A DNA stretch of 62,500 bases, taken from Streptomyces sp. SID10853 (GTDB lineage: Bacteria; Actinomycetota; Actinomycetes; Streptomycetales; Streptomycetaceae). The stretch covers positions 1-62,500 of the forward strand of contig NZ_JAAGLN010000009.1 in NCBI RefSeq assembly GCF_010548145.1. Direction: 5' to 3'. Made by a program: the position numbers and the translations under genes. Below, one piece after another: positions 25,437 through 34,100 of this stretch. Below the pieces are notes generated by a model that was given only the letters and a program-made list of their open reading frames with translations, did not search any database and was not told the origin of the DNA. How positions within the stretch are numbered: position 1 is the stretch's first letter; each line of letters starts with the position of its first letter.

Positions 25437-26194
25437 AGGCACCATCCCAGCAGACAGACGCAGAGCGCGGCGAACGGGAGTGCGGCGGCGGACCGCCACT
25501 GCGCGCCCGACGCCGTCACTTCGTCGATGACCGGCATGGTCCCGGTGTATCCCCGGCTGACCATGGCCAGATGGACGCGCTCGCCCCGTTCGTAGGAGCG
25601 GATGAAGAGCGCCCCGGCCGATTTGCCGAGCACCCCCCACTGCCGTACGCCGCGTGCCTCGAACCCGCGGGAGCGGCGGGCGATCGACATCCGGCGCATC
25701 TCGTCGGTGATCACGTCGCCGTACCGGATCATGAAGGACGCGATCTGCACCAGCATCGGCGGGAGCTTCAGCCGCTGGAGCCCGAGGAGCAGCGAGCGCA
25801 GTTCGGTGGTGGACGCGAGGAGCACGGAAGCGGCGACGCCGAGCGTGCCCTTGGCCAGGACGTTCCAGGCGCCCCAGAGTCCGGGCTCGCTGAGTGACAG
25901 GCCCAGGACGTGGACCTGGTCGCCGGGGACGACGAACGGCATGAGCACCGCGAAGGCCACGAACGGGATCTCGATGAGCAGCCGCTTGAGGAGGAACCCG
26001 GCCGGGATACGCGCCACGGCGGTCACCCCCGCGAGCAGCACCGCGTACAGCGCGAACGCCCACATCGCCTCGCGCGGGGTGGAGACCACCACGATCACGA
26101 AGGCGAACACGGCGGCGAGCTTGCAGTGCGGCGGCAGGTCGTGGACCGGCGAGTGCCCGTGCCGGTAGAGCTTGTGGGCGTGACCGGCGCCCAT
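25433..26194 (-). CDS. ECF transporter transmembrane protein (NikQ/CbiQ-like)
   Basis: The product is 253 aa with about five hydrophobic spans. Starts MGAGHAHKLYRHGHSPVHDL, whose His-rich start is usual in metal ECF T-components. The coupling helices with Ala-Arg-Gly motifs are visible as RRMSIARRSRGFEARG near residue 160, plus a second conserved SRGYTG. It links the ATPase to the substrate-capture subunit. The start is 1 base after the stop of the CbiM-like gene. Confidence 0.9.
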   Translation of the reverse strand: MGAGHAHKLYRHGHSPVHDLPPHCKLAAVFAFVIVVVSTPREAMWAFALYAVLLAGVTAVARIPAGFLLKRLLIEIPFVAFAVLMPFVVPGDQVHVLGLSLSEPGLWGAWNVLAKGTLGVAASVLLASTTELRSLLLGLQRLKLPPMLVQIASFMIRYGDVITDEMRRMSIARRSRGFEARGVRQWGVLGKSAGALFIRSYERGERVHLAMVSRGYTGTMPVIDEVTASGAQWRSAAALPFAALCVCLLGWCL

Positions 26195-26195
26195 G

Positions 26196-27251
26196 TCAGA
26201 CGGCTTCCGCGCGCGGGCCGGCCGGGGCCTGCGTACGACGGCGGCGGATGACCCAGAAGACTCCGCTGCCCACGACGACGGTGGCGCCGACGCCGATCAG
26301 CCCGGCGAGGCCACCGGAGAGCCGGGCGTCGGTGATGTCCTTGACGCCGTAACCGGCGAGCGGGGAGTCGCCGGTGCGGTGCGGCTGCTCCTTGGCGTCG
26401 ATGCCCTTGTCGTGGGCGACCTTCTCCAGGCCGTCGGGGCTGGCGGACGCGTAGAAGGAGACGAACCCGGCCAGGACGAGGGCGGTGATCAGCCCGATGC
26501 CCCAGATCTTGCGGGTGGAGCGGGCCGACCTGGCGGCGGCCGGGACCGGCTCGGCCGCGGGGGCGTCGACGAGCTCGCCGCCCACCCGGAGCTTGAGGGG
26601 GGCGGTCAGGCCGCGGGCGCCGTGGACCAGGTCGGGGCGGACGGCGATCACGGCGCCCACGGTGAGCGCGGTGATCGCGGCCTCGCCGATGCCGATGAGG
26701 ACATGGACGCCGACCATCGCGGTCAGCACCTTGCCGACCGGGACGTCGGTGGTGCCGCCGAGCGCGTACATCGCGGTGAAGGCGAGCGCGGCGCACGGCA
26801 CGGAGAGCAGCGCGGCGACGAAGGATGCGGCGGTGATCGAGCTGCGGCGGCGGGGCAGCACCTTGACCAGGCCGCGGAAGACGGCGTACGCGACGACGGT
26901 CGTCACGATGGCCATGTCGGTGATGTTCACCCCGAGGGCGGTGAGCCCGCCGTCGGCGAAGAGGATGCCCTGCATCAGCAGGACGACGGAGACACAGAGC
27001 ACCCCGGTGTACGGGCCGACGAGGATCGCGGCGAGCGCTCCGCCCAGCAGATGACCGCTGGTGCCGGCGGCGACGGGGAAGTTCAGCATCTGCACGGAGA
27101 AGATGAAGGCGGCGACCAGACCGGCGAGCGGCGCGGTGCGCTCGTCCAGCTCTCGGCGGGCGCCCCGGAGGCTCACAGCGATCGCGCCCGCGGCGATGAC
27201 ACCGGTCACCGCCGATACGGGGGCGTTGATGAATCCGTCGGGGACATGCAT
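26196..27251 (-). CDS. ECF substrate-capture protein, NikM/CbiM fused to a PDGLE (NikN/CbiN-like) domain
   Basis: The product is 351 aa. The mature-looking N-terminus MHVPDGFINAPVSA is diagnostic: Met1-His2 and a second His form the Ni/Co site. About six membrane spans follow up to residue 215, then a linker, a span, an extracytoplasmic SPDGLEKVA motif and a final span, the PDGLE domain that replaces the separate CbiN/NikN protein. The Nur-type box upstream argues for nickel rather than cobalt; no cobalamin riboswitch is seen. It is the first gene of the operon. Confidence 0.9.
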   Translation of the reverse strand: MHVPDGFINAPVSAVTGVIAAGAIAVSLRGARRELDERTAPLAGLVAAFIFSVQMLNFPVAAGTSGHLLGGALAAILVGPYTGVLCVSVVLLMQGILFADGGLTALGVNITDMAIVTTVVAYAVFRGLVKVLPRRRSSITAASFVAALLSVPCAALAFTAMYALGGTTDVPVGKVLTAMVGVHVLIGIGEAAITALTVGAVIAVRPDLVHGARGLTAPLKLRVGGELVDAPAAEPVPAAARSARSTRKIWGIGLITALVLAGFVSFYASASPDGLEKVAHDKGIDAKEQPHRTGDSPLAGYGVKDITDARLSGGLAGLIGVGATVVVGSGVFWVIRRRRTQAPAGPRAEAV

Positions 27252-27314
27252 GTGGTGACTCTCTCCTCGCGATGGCGCACCGGCGGTGGTGAACCGTTCG
27301 ATGATAGAGCCCTG

Positions 27315-27331
27315 TTGCGAACAGCTCGCAA
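27315..27331 (-). promoter_or_regulatory. Putative Nur (nickel-uptake regulator) box over the ECF promoter
   Basis: TTGCGA-ACAGC-TCGCAA is a perfect inverted repeat that matches the Nur consensus TTGC-N(9)-GCAA (TTGCaa-N5-ttGCAA). On the minus strand a -35-like TTGCGA (27331-27326) and a -10-like TATCAT (27306-27301) are 19 bases apart, so the box overlaps the promoter. This predicts repression by nickel-loaded Nur. Confidence 0.65.
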
Positions 27332-27395
27332 GAGCGCCTTGCTCCCAGCAGCGACGGTCCGGCAGGGGCCGAGCGGTGGCATCACCGCAGAAATA

Positions 27396-27422
27396 TGGGA
27401 CATTGGAATACAAACAGTCCCA
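27396..27422. promoter_or_regulatory. Inverted repeat TGGGAC-N15-GTCCCA in an AT-rich island
   Basis: The segment 27390-27426 is strikingly AT-rich for this genome and holds TGGGAC and GTCCCA around ATTGGAATACAAACA. It lies between the ECF operon and the SsgA-like gene and may hold the promoter of the latter. Confidence 0.4.
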
Positions 27423-27441
27423 AATGACGCATGTATCCGAA

Positions 27442-27509
27442 CCGCCGGATCACCCGCACCGCCGGAGCCTCCGCACCGCCGGGCCACCCGCACCGCCGGA
27501 TCGCCCGCG
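27442..27509. repeat. 17-bp tandem repeat, four copies, upstream of the SsgA-like gene
   Basis: Units CCGCCGGATCACCCGCA, CCGCCGGAGCCTCCGCA, CCGCCGGGCCACCCGCA and CCGCCGGATCGCCCGCG start at 27442, 27459, 27476 and 27493. The array ends 21 bases before the start codon, i.e. within the untranslated leader. The unit length is not a multiple of three, so it is not coding. Confidence 0.85.
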
Positions 27510-27530
27510 TCACAGATCAAGGGAGCGCAC

Positions 27531-28004
27531 ATGTCCCCCGCCGTCGAGGTGCCCGTACGAGGCCATGTGGTGACGGATGTCCCCGGCCAGTGGTCGGTGG
27601 TCTATGTCGCGCTCCAGTACGAGCCGGAGAAGGACCCGGGCGCCGTGCGCCTCGTCTTCCCCGGCGACAACGAGTGGGTCTTCCCCAGGGAGCTGCTCGA
27701 AGCGGGGCTGCGGACGCCCCGGCGCTCCGGTGACATCGGGATCTGGCCGTGCGGGCGGGCCCAGGTGGTGCTGGAGTTCTACTCGGCGGACGGGGTGGCT
27801 GTGGTGCAGTTCGACAACGCGCCGCTGATCCGCTTCCTGCGCCGCACCCACGCGGCGGCCCCGCAGGAGACCGAACGGGCCGGGAAGGCCGCCCGCAGGG
27901 AGGCGCTCCGCGAGGACGCGCCCCTGAAGCAGACCGGAGCACGGACCGAGGCCCAGGCGGAGGCCCCCCACGCCGTGGGGCATGGGGGGCCTCTGCGGAC
28001 CTGA
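27531..28004 (+). CDS. SsgA-family sporulation/cell-division regulator
   Basis: The product is 157 aa. Residues 1-105 follow the SALP pattern: VPVALQY-type strand, then EWVFPRELLEAGLRTPRRSG, GDIGIWP and a final PLIRFLRRT helix. The C-terminal 50 residues are Ala/Glu-rich and probably disordered. Family members recruit FtsZ or time septation in aerial hyphae; the exact paralogue is not assignable by eye. AAGGGAG lies 5-6 bases before ATG 27531. Confidence 0.85.
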   Translation: MSPAVEVPVRGHVVTDVPGQWSVVYVALQYEPEKDPGAVRLVFPGDNEWVFPRELLEAGLRTPRRSGDIGIWPCGRAQVVLEFYSADGVAVVQFDNAPLIRFLRRTHAAAPQETERAGKAARREALREDAPLKQTGARTEAQAEAPHAVGHGGPLRT

Positions 28005-28025
28005 GCCACTCGGGCTCCGGCTCCC

Positions 28026-30221
28026 TCAGGCGTCGACCAGCTCCCGCTGCGCCTGCGCCTCGATGTGCTTGTTCAGACCCTCGCCCTCGACGTCCACGTT
28101 CGGCAGCGCCCGGTCGAGCCAGCGCGGCAGCCACCACGCCCGCTTGCCGAGCAGCGCGAGGACGGCGGGCACGATGGCCATCCGTACGACGAAGGCGTCG
28201 AAGAAGACCGCGATGGCGAGCCCGAAACCGATCATCTTGATCATCGAGTCGCTGGCGCCGATGAAGCCGGAGAAGACCGCGATCATGATGACGGCGGCGG
28301 CCGTCACCACACGCGCACCGTGCTTGAAGCCGGTGACGACGGCCTGACCCGGGGTCTCCCCATGGACGTACGCCTCCCGCATCCTGGTGACCAGGAAGAC
28401 CTCGTAGTCCATCGCGAGGCCGAAGACCACACCCACCATGAAGATCGGCATCATCGACATGATCGGGCCGGTCTGCTGGACACCGAAGAGCGAGCCGAGC
28501 CAGCCCCACTGGAAGACCGCGACGACCGCGCCCAGGGCGGCGACCACCGAGAGCAGGAAGCCGAGCGCCGCCTTGAGCGGCACCAGCACCGAGCGGAACA
28601 CCAGCATCAGCAGCAGGAACGCGAGCCCGACGACGAGCGCCAGATACGGGACCAGCGCGTCGTTCATCTTCTGCGAGAAGTCGATGTTCATCGCGGTCGC
28701 GCCGGTGACCAGCACCGTGGCACCGGTGTCCGACTTGACCTGCGCACCCGCGTCACGGATGGAGTGGACCAGGTCCTCGGTCTTGACCGACGACGGCCGG
28801 TCCTTCGGGACGACACTGATCGTCGCGGTGTCGTGCGCCTTGTTGTAGAACGGCTGCGCCACCGAGACCACACCGTCCAGCCCGGCGATCTTCTGGTGCA
28901 CCTCGTCGACCGCCGCCTTGCCGTCGCTGACGCCCTTGACGTCGACGACCGTCGTCAGCGGACCGTTGAAGCCGGGGCCGAAGCCCTCGGAGAGCAGGTC
29001 GTACGCACGGCGCTGGGTGGTGTTGGTGGGCTGCGCCCCGTCGTCGGGCAGGCCCATCTCCAGGGAGGCCGCCGGGATCGCGATGGCCCCCAGGCCGATC
29101 ACCCCGACGAGCAGGACCAGGACGGGGCGGCGCAGCACGGTGCGCGCCCAGCGGGTGCCGCCGTTGGCCTTGACCTCGGCGCCCGGCACCGGCGGGTTCT
29201 TGCGGGCCTTGCGCCCCACCACGCGCTTTCCGGCGAAGCCGAGCAGCGCGGGGATGAGGGTGAGCGCGATGAGGACGGCGATCACGACCGTACCGGCCGC
29301 GGCGAAGCCCATCTTGGAGAGCATCGGGATGTTCACGACGGCCAGGCCGACCAGGGCGATGACCACGGTGAGCCCGGCGAAGACCACGGCCGAGCCGGCC
29401 GTTCCGACCGCCCGCCCCGCGGCCTCCTGGGGTTCCCTGCCCTCGGCGAGTTCCGCCCGGTAGCGGGAGACGATGAACAGCGCGTAGTCGATACCGACCG
29501 CGAGGCCGATCATCATCGCCAGCGTCGATGTGGTGTTGCCGAGATCCAGCACATTGGCCAGCGCCGTGATCGTCGAGACGCCGATGCCGACGCCGATGAG
29601 CGCGGTCAGCAGCGGAAGCCCCGCGGCGATCAGCGAGCCGAAGGTGACGATCAGCACGATCGCGGCGAGCACGACACCGATGATCTCGCCGGAGCCGGTC
29701 TCCGGCATGGCCTGGAGCGCGTCACCGCCGATCTCCACCGTGTACCCGTTGTGCTCGGCCTTGTCCACGGTGTTCTGGAGCGAGTCCTTGGTCTGGTCCG
29801 TCAGCTCCATCGAGCTGACCTTGTAGGAGACCTGGACGTAGACCGTGCTGCCGTCCTTGGAGACGGCCTTCGCGGTGTACGGGTCAGTCACCGATGAGAT
29901 CTGGTGCGAGCCGGAGCTCAGCTCCCCCTCGACCTTCTTGACCTCGGCCTTGTTCGCCGCGGATGTCATCTTCTCGCCGGACGGGGCCTTGAAGACGACC
30001 CGGGCGGTGGCGCCGTCGGCGCTCGCCCCCGGGAACCGCTGCCCCAGCAGGTCGAAAGCCTTCTGGGCCTCCGTGCCGGGTATGGAGAAGGAGCTTGCGG
30101 TCGCGGTGGCGGCGGACGAGGCGCCGAAGCCGGCGAGCGCGAGCAGCGCCACCCACACCAGGGCGACATAACGGCGGCGCCTGAAGGCGAACCGTCCGAG
30201 CTTGTAGAGGTACGTGGCCAC
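28026..30221 (-). CDS. MMPL/RND-family membrane transporter
   Basis: The product is 731 aa, typical for actinobacterial MMPL proteins, with two repeats of one span, an extracytoplasmic domain and five or more spans. MMPL-type features include GLAVGIDYALFIVSRYRAEL in the first half and VFGLAMDYEVFLVTRMREAY in the second, which carry the proton-relay Asp-Tyr pairs. It probably exports lipids or drugs. GTG 30221 follows GGGAG. The TetR gene lies 150 bases upstream on the same strand. Confidence 0.92.
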   Translation of the reverse strand: MATYLYKLGRFAFRRRRYVALVWVALLALAGFGASSAATATASSFSIPGTEAQKAFDLLGQRFPGASADGATARVVFKAPSGEKMTSAANKAEVKKVEGELSSGSHQISSVTDPYTAKAVSKDGSTVYVQVSYKVSSMELTDQTKDSLQNTVDKAEHNGYTVEIGGDALQAMPETGSGEIIGVVLAAIVLIVTFGSLIAAGLPLLTALIGVGIGVSTITALANVLDLGNTTSTLAMMIGLAVGIDYALFIVSRYRAELAEGREPQEAAGRAVGTAGSAVVFAGLTVVIALVGLAVVNIPMLSKMGFAAAGTVVIAVLIALTLIPALLGFAGKRVVGRKARKNPPVPGAEVKANGGTRWARTVLRRPVLVLLVGVIGLGAIAIPAASLEMGLPDDGAQPTNTTQRRAYDLLSEGFGPGFNGPLTTVVDVKGVSDGKAAVDEVHQKIAGLDGVVSVAQPFYNKAHDTATISVVPKDRPSSVKTEDLVHSIRDAGAQVKSDTGATVLVTGATAMNIDFSQKMNDALVPYLALVVGLAFLLLMLVFRSVLVPLKAALGFLLSVVAALGAVVAVFQWGWLGSLFGVQQTGPIMSMMPIFMVGVVFGLAMDYEVFLVTRMREAYVHGETPGQAVVTGFKHGARVVTAAAVIMIAVFSGFIGASDSMIKMIGFGLAIAVFFDAFVVRMAIVPAVLALLGKRAWWLPRWLDRALPNVDVEGEGLNKHIEAQAQRELVDA

Positions 30222-30373
30222 GAGGGCGTCTCCCGGTCAGGTCGGGTGGAAAAGGGCGTCATGAACCAGCCCGACGACGAGAGCGGCGTGTCAGGTGGAG
30301 AGGTGTTCAGCTGTGTCAGGCGGTGGCTCAGGTGGTGATCGCAGCGACGGTCACGGTGCTGATCAGTCGTGGA

Positions 30374-30961
30374 TCACGGGTGGTCCGATGGCTGGGCGCC
30401 GAGAGCGGGGAGTACCACGGAGTCCAGATAACGGGAGAGGAAAGCCTGGTCGACAGGCTGCTCCTCCAGCAGCTGCCGGGCGACGAAGGCGCCGACCAGC
30501 ATGTGCGGGACGAAGGGCAGCGCGGGGTTGCCGGCACTGACCTCGCCACGCTCCACAGCGCGCTGCAGCATCTGCTTGAGCCCGGTCACCTCGGGTTCGA
30601 TCAGAAGCTCGCGCAGCGCTTGGAAGAGATCCGGGTTCTCATGCACGGCATGCATCAGACCCCGCATCAGGGCGGAGTTCCGCTCCATCTCGCAGTCGTC
30701 CTCGCGCGCCACCATGGACCGGAAGTCCCCGCGCAGCGAACCGGTGTCGACGTCTTCGATACGGACGGGCTTGTTGTACCGCAGAGCCCTGGCGACCAGC
30801 TCAGGCTTGCTCCCCCACTGGCGGTAGAGGGTGGCCTTGCTCGATCGCGTACGGGCGGCGACGGCATCCATGGTCAGGGCTTCGTAGCCGACTTCACGCA
30901 GCAGATCGAGTGTGGCCGCGTACAGCTCACCCTCGCGCTCCGGCGTCAGTCTGCTCGCCAT
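30374..30961 (-). CDS. TetR-family regulator of the MMPL exporter
   Basis: The product is 195 aa. The helix-turn-helix is MDAVAARTRSSKATLYRQWG at residues 31-50, with a DFRSMVARE/TetR_C_33-like ligand domain behind. Location directly upstream of the MMPL gene and the palindromes before its own start suggest autorepression and control of the exporter. Confidence 0.9.
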   Translation of the reverse strand: MASRLTPEREGELYAATLDLLREVGYEALTMDAVAARTRSSKATLYRQWGSKPELVARALRYNKPVRIEDVDTGSLRGDFRSMVAREDDCEMERNSALMRGLMHAVHENPDLFQALRELLIEPEVTGLKQMLQRAVERGEVSAGNPALPFVPHMLVGAFVARQLLEEQPVDQAFLSRYLDSVVLPALGAQPSDHP

Positions 30962-31016
30962 CCCCGGCCTTCCCGAGCGAAACGGATTCGTACACCACGA
31001 CGGTACGCCGCGGCCG

Positions 31017-31038
31017 AGCGAAACGACAACGTTTCGCT
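31017..31038. promoter_or_regulatory. Operator AGCGAAACG-N4-CGTTTCGCT upstream of the TetR gene
   Basis: A perfect 9-bp inverted repeat with spacer ACAA lies 56 bases upstream of the TetR start. A second copy of one arm, GAGCGAAACG, occurs at 30975-30984, just before the start, followed by TTCG. Two sites bracketing the promoter fit repression by the adjacent TetR protein. Confidence 0.65.
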
Positions 31039-31167
31039 TGTGGACTCAGTCACGGTTGTCGGACGGGCATAAGTCCGGCCGGCGCACAGGCGGTCCGAAC
31101 GGCGCGGGTGACCGCTGGGGCGGCGCCACGAGTTGCCGGGCATCCGAGGCACGGAAAGCATTGGGGG

Positions 31168-34100
31168 GTGAGCCAAGCCGATGCGGGAGACACCGCGTAC
31201 CTCCGCTTCCCGAACCTCCATGGCGACCTGCTGTGCTTCGTGACCGAGGACGACCTCTGGGCCGCGCCCGTCTGCGCCGGGGCCGGCCGCCCCGAACGGG
31301 CCTGGCGGCTCACCGCCGACCGGACCCGGGTGGGCCAGCCGCGGTTCTCCCCCGACGGCGGGCACATCGCGTACACGTCCTGGCGCAGCCTCGACCCGGA
31401 GATCCATCTGGCCCCGGTGCAGGGCGGGCCGTCCCGGCGGCTGACGTACTGGGGCTCGCTCGACACCCGGGTACGCGGCTGGACACCGGAGGGCGACATC
31501 CTGGCCGTGGCCTCGCACAACCAGCCGTTCTCGCACTTCAGCTGGGCCTACACGGTGGCCACCGACGGCTCGCCTGGCGCCAAGCTGCCCTGGGGCCCGG
31601 TGCACGACATCGCGGTCGGTGACATCGCCGGTGAGCGCCGCACGCTGCTGCTCACCGGGAAGCCGCCGCACGAACCGGCCGCCTGGAAGCGCTACCGCGG
31701 CGGCGCCACCGGCCGCCTCTGGCTGCACGGCCGGCGCCTGCTCGACGGCATCGACGGCCATCTGTCCTGCCCGATGCTGGTCGACGGCCGGGTCGCCTTC
31801 CTCTCCGACCACGAGGGCATCGGGAACCTCTACTCCTGTCTGCCTGACGGCACGGATCTGCGCCGCCACACCGACCACGACAGCTGGTACGCGCGGAACG
31901 CCTCCACCGACGGCCACCGGGTGGTCTATCAGTGCGCGGGCGACATCTGGCTGGCCGACGACCTGTCGCCGGGCGCGGTGCCGCGCAGGCTGGACGTCCG
32001 CATCGGGAGCCCGCGCACCGGGCGGCGCGCCTACCAGATCCCGGCGTCCACCAATGTCGACGGGCTGTCCGTGGACGAGACGGGCCGGGCGAGCGCGGTC
32101 GCCGTACGCGGCAGTCTGTACTGGCTCACCCACCGCGACGGCCCCGCCCGCACCATCACGGACACCCCGGGGGTACGGGTCCGGCTGCCCGAGATGCTCG
32201 GCAGCGCGGGACGGATCGCGTACGTCACGGACGCGGGGGGCGAGGACGCCGTCGAGATCGCGTACATGCCGCGCGCCAGCGGCGACCGGCCGCCCCGGCG
32301 GTACGCCACCGGTGAGCTGGGCCGTGTCCAGGAGATGGTCTCGGACCCCGCGGGGGAACGGCTGGCCATCGCCTCGCACGACGGGCGGCTGCTGCTGCTC
32401 ACGGTCACCGACGACGGAACGGACGAGGTGCTCGGCACCGCCCCGGCCGCCGAAAAGACGGATGCCGAAGCGGCGGACGCCGAAACGACGGACGGGGAAG
32501 CGACGGCCGGGGAAGCGTCGGCCGGGGAAGCGATGGGCAGGACGGCGCCGGACGGGGAGACGGCGGACGGGGAGGCGCAGGGCAGGGAGGCGGCGGACGG
32601 GACGGCGCAGGGCAGGGAGGCGCCGGGCGGGAAGGTCACGGGCAGGGAGGTCGCGGGCAGGGCGGCGCAGGGCCGTGCGGCGACGGACCAGCAGCCCGCC
32701 GGTGAGGTCACCGAGCTGATCCGCTCGCTCAACGGCCCGGTGCGCGATCTGGCCTTCTCGCCCGACGGCACCTGGCTGACCTGGTCGCACCCCGGGATCG
32801 GCCGCTCCCTGCGGCAGATCAAGATGGCGAAGATCGCCGGACCGATGGCCCCCACCGTCGTCGACGTCACCAACGGCCGCTTCGAGGACGAGAACCCGGT
32901 CTTCACCAGCGACGGCCGCTATCTGGCCTTCCTCTCCTGGCGCGGTTTCGACCCGGTGTACGACGTCCACACCGGCGACCTGTCGTTCCCGCTGGGCTGC
33001 CGCCCGTATCTGGTGCCGCTGACCTCCACGACGCCCTCGCCCTTCGCGCTCTCCCCCGACGGCCGTCCCGCGGCGGGCGGTCTCGACCCGGTGGACGACC
33101 TGGGGGACGAGAGCGCGGACGGCAGCAAGGTGCTGGTCGAGATCGAGGGCCTGGAGAGCCGGGTCACCCCGTTCCCGGTGCCCGCTTCGAAGTACTCGTC
33201 GCTCTGCCCGGTCAGCGGCGGCGGCCTCGTCTGGCTGCGCTGGCCGATCTCGGGCGCGCTCGGCGAGACCTTCGTGAACCCGGCCGACCTCTCGGGCCGC
33301 CCCACCCTCGAACACTTCGCCATCGCACGGGCCCGCAAGGCCGAACTGGTCGACCACCTGGACTGGTTCGAGGTCAGCGGTGACGGCAGCAGGCTGGTCG
33401 TCATGGACCTGGGCGAACTGCGCGCGGTCCCCGCCACCGAACTCGGCGACAACGACACCACGGTCTTCCTCGACCCGCGCCGCATCCTGCACGACGTCGA
33501 CCCGCCGTCGGAGTGGCGCCAGGCGTACGACGAGGCGGGGCGCATCATCCGCGCCTACTTCTGGGAGCCGCGGATGTGCGGCATCGACTGGTCGGCGATC
33601 CTGGCGCAGTACCGCCCGCTGGTCGAACGGGTCGCATCCCCCGACGAGTTCGCCGACCTGCTCCGTGAGGTCCTGGGCGAACTGGGCACCTCGCACGCCT
33701 ACGTCACGGCCGCCCGCCGCAACGAGGGGCCGCCGCACTACCAGCGGGTGATGGGCCTGCTCGGCGCGAACCTGGTGTGCCGGGACGGCGCGTGGGTGGT
33801 CAAGCGGATCCTGCCCGGCGACTCGTCGGACTCGAAGGCGCGCTCCCCGCTGGCCGGTACGGGCATCCGCGAGGGCGCCGTACTGACCCATGTCGACGGC
33901 CGCGCGGTCGACCCGCTCACCGGCCCCTATCCGCTGCTCGCGGCGGCGGGCGGCACCACGGTCGAGCTGACGTTCAATCCGGCGGGCCGCACAGGAGGCT
34001 CCCGCCGGGTCGCGGTGGTCCCGCTGATCGACGAACGCCCGCTGCGCTACCAGGACTGGGTGGCCAAACGGCGCGCTGTCGTACGGGAGTTGAGCGACGG

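Noticed and set aside
26196..27331. Cobalamin riboswitch ahead of the ECF operon
   Set aside because: The leader is only about 50-60 bases from the predicted start and has no B12-box-like sequence; the Nur-like box is the better explanation.
27442..27509. Possible CRISPR-like array upstream of the SsgA-like gene
   Set aside because: Contiguous 17-bp repeats without spacers.
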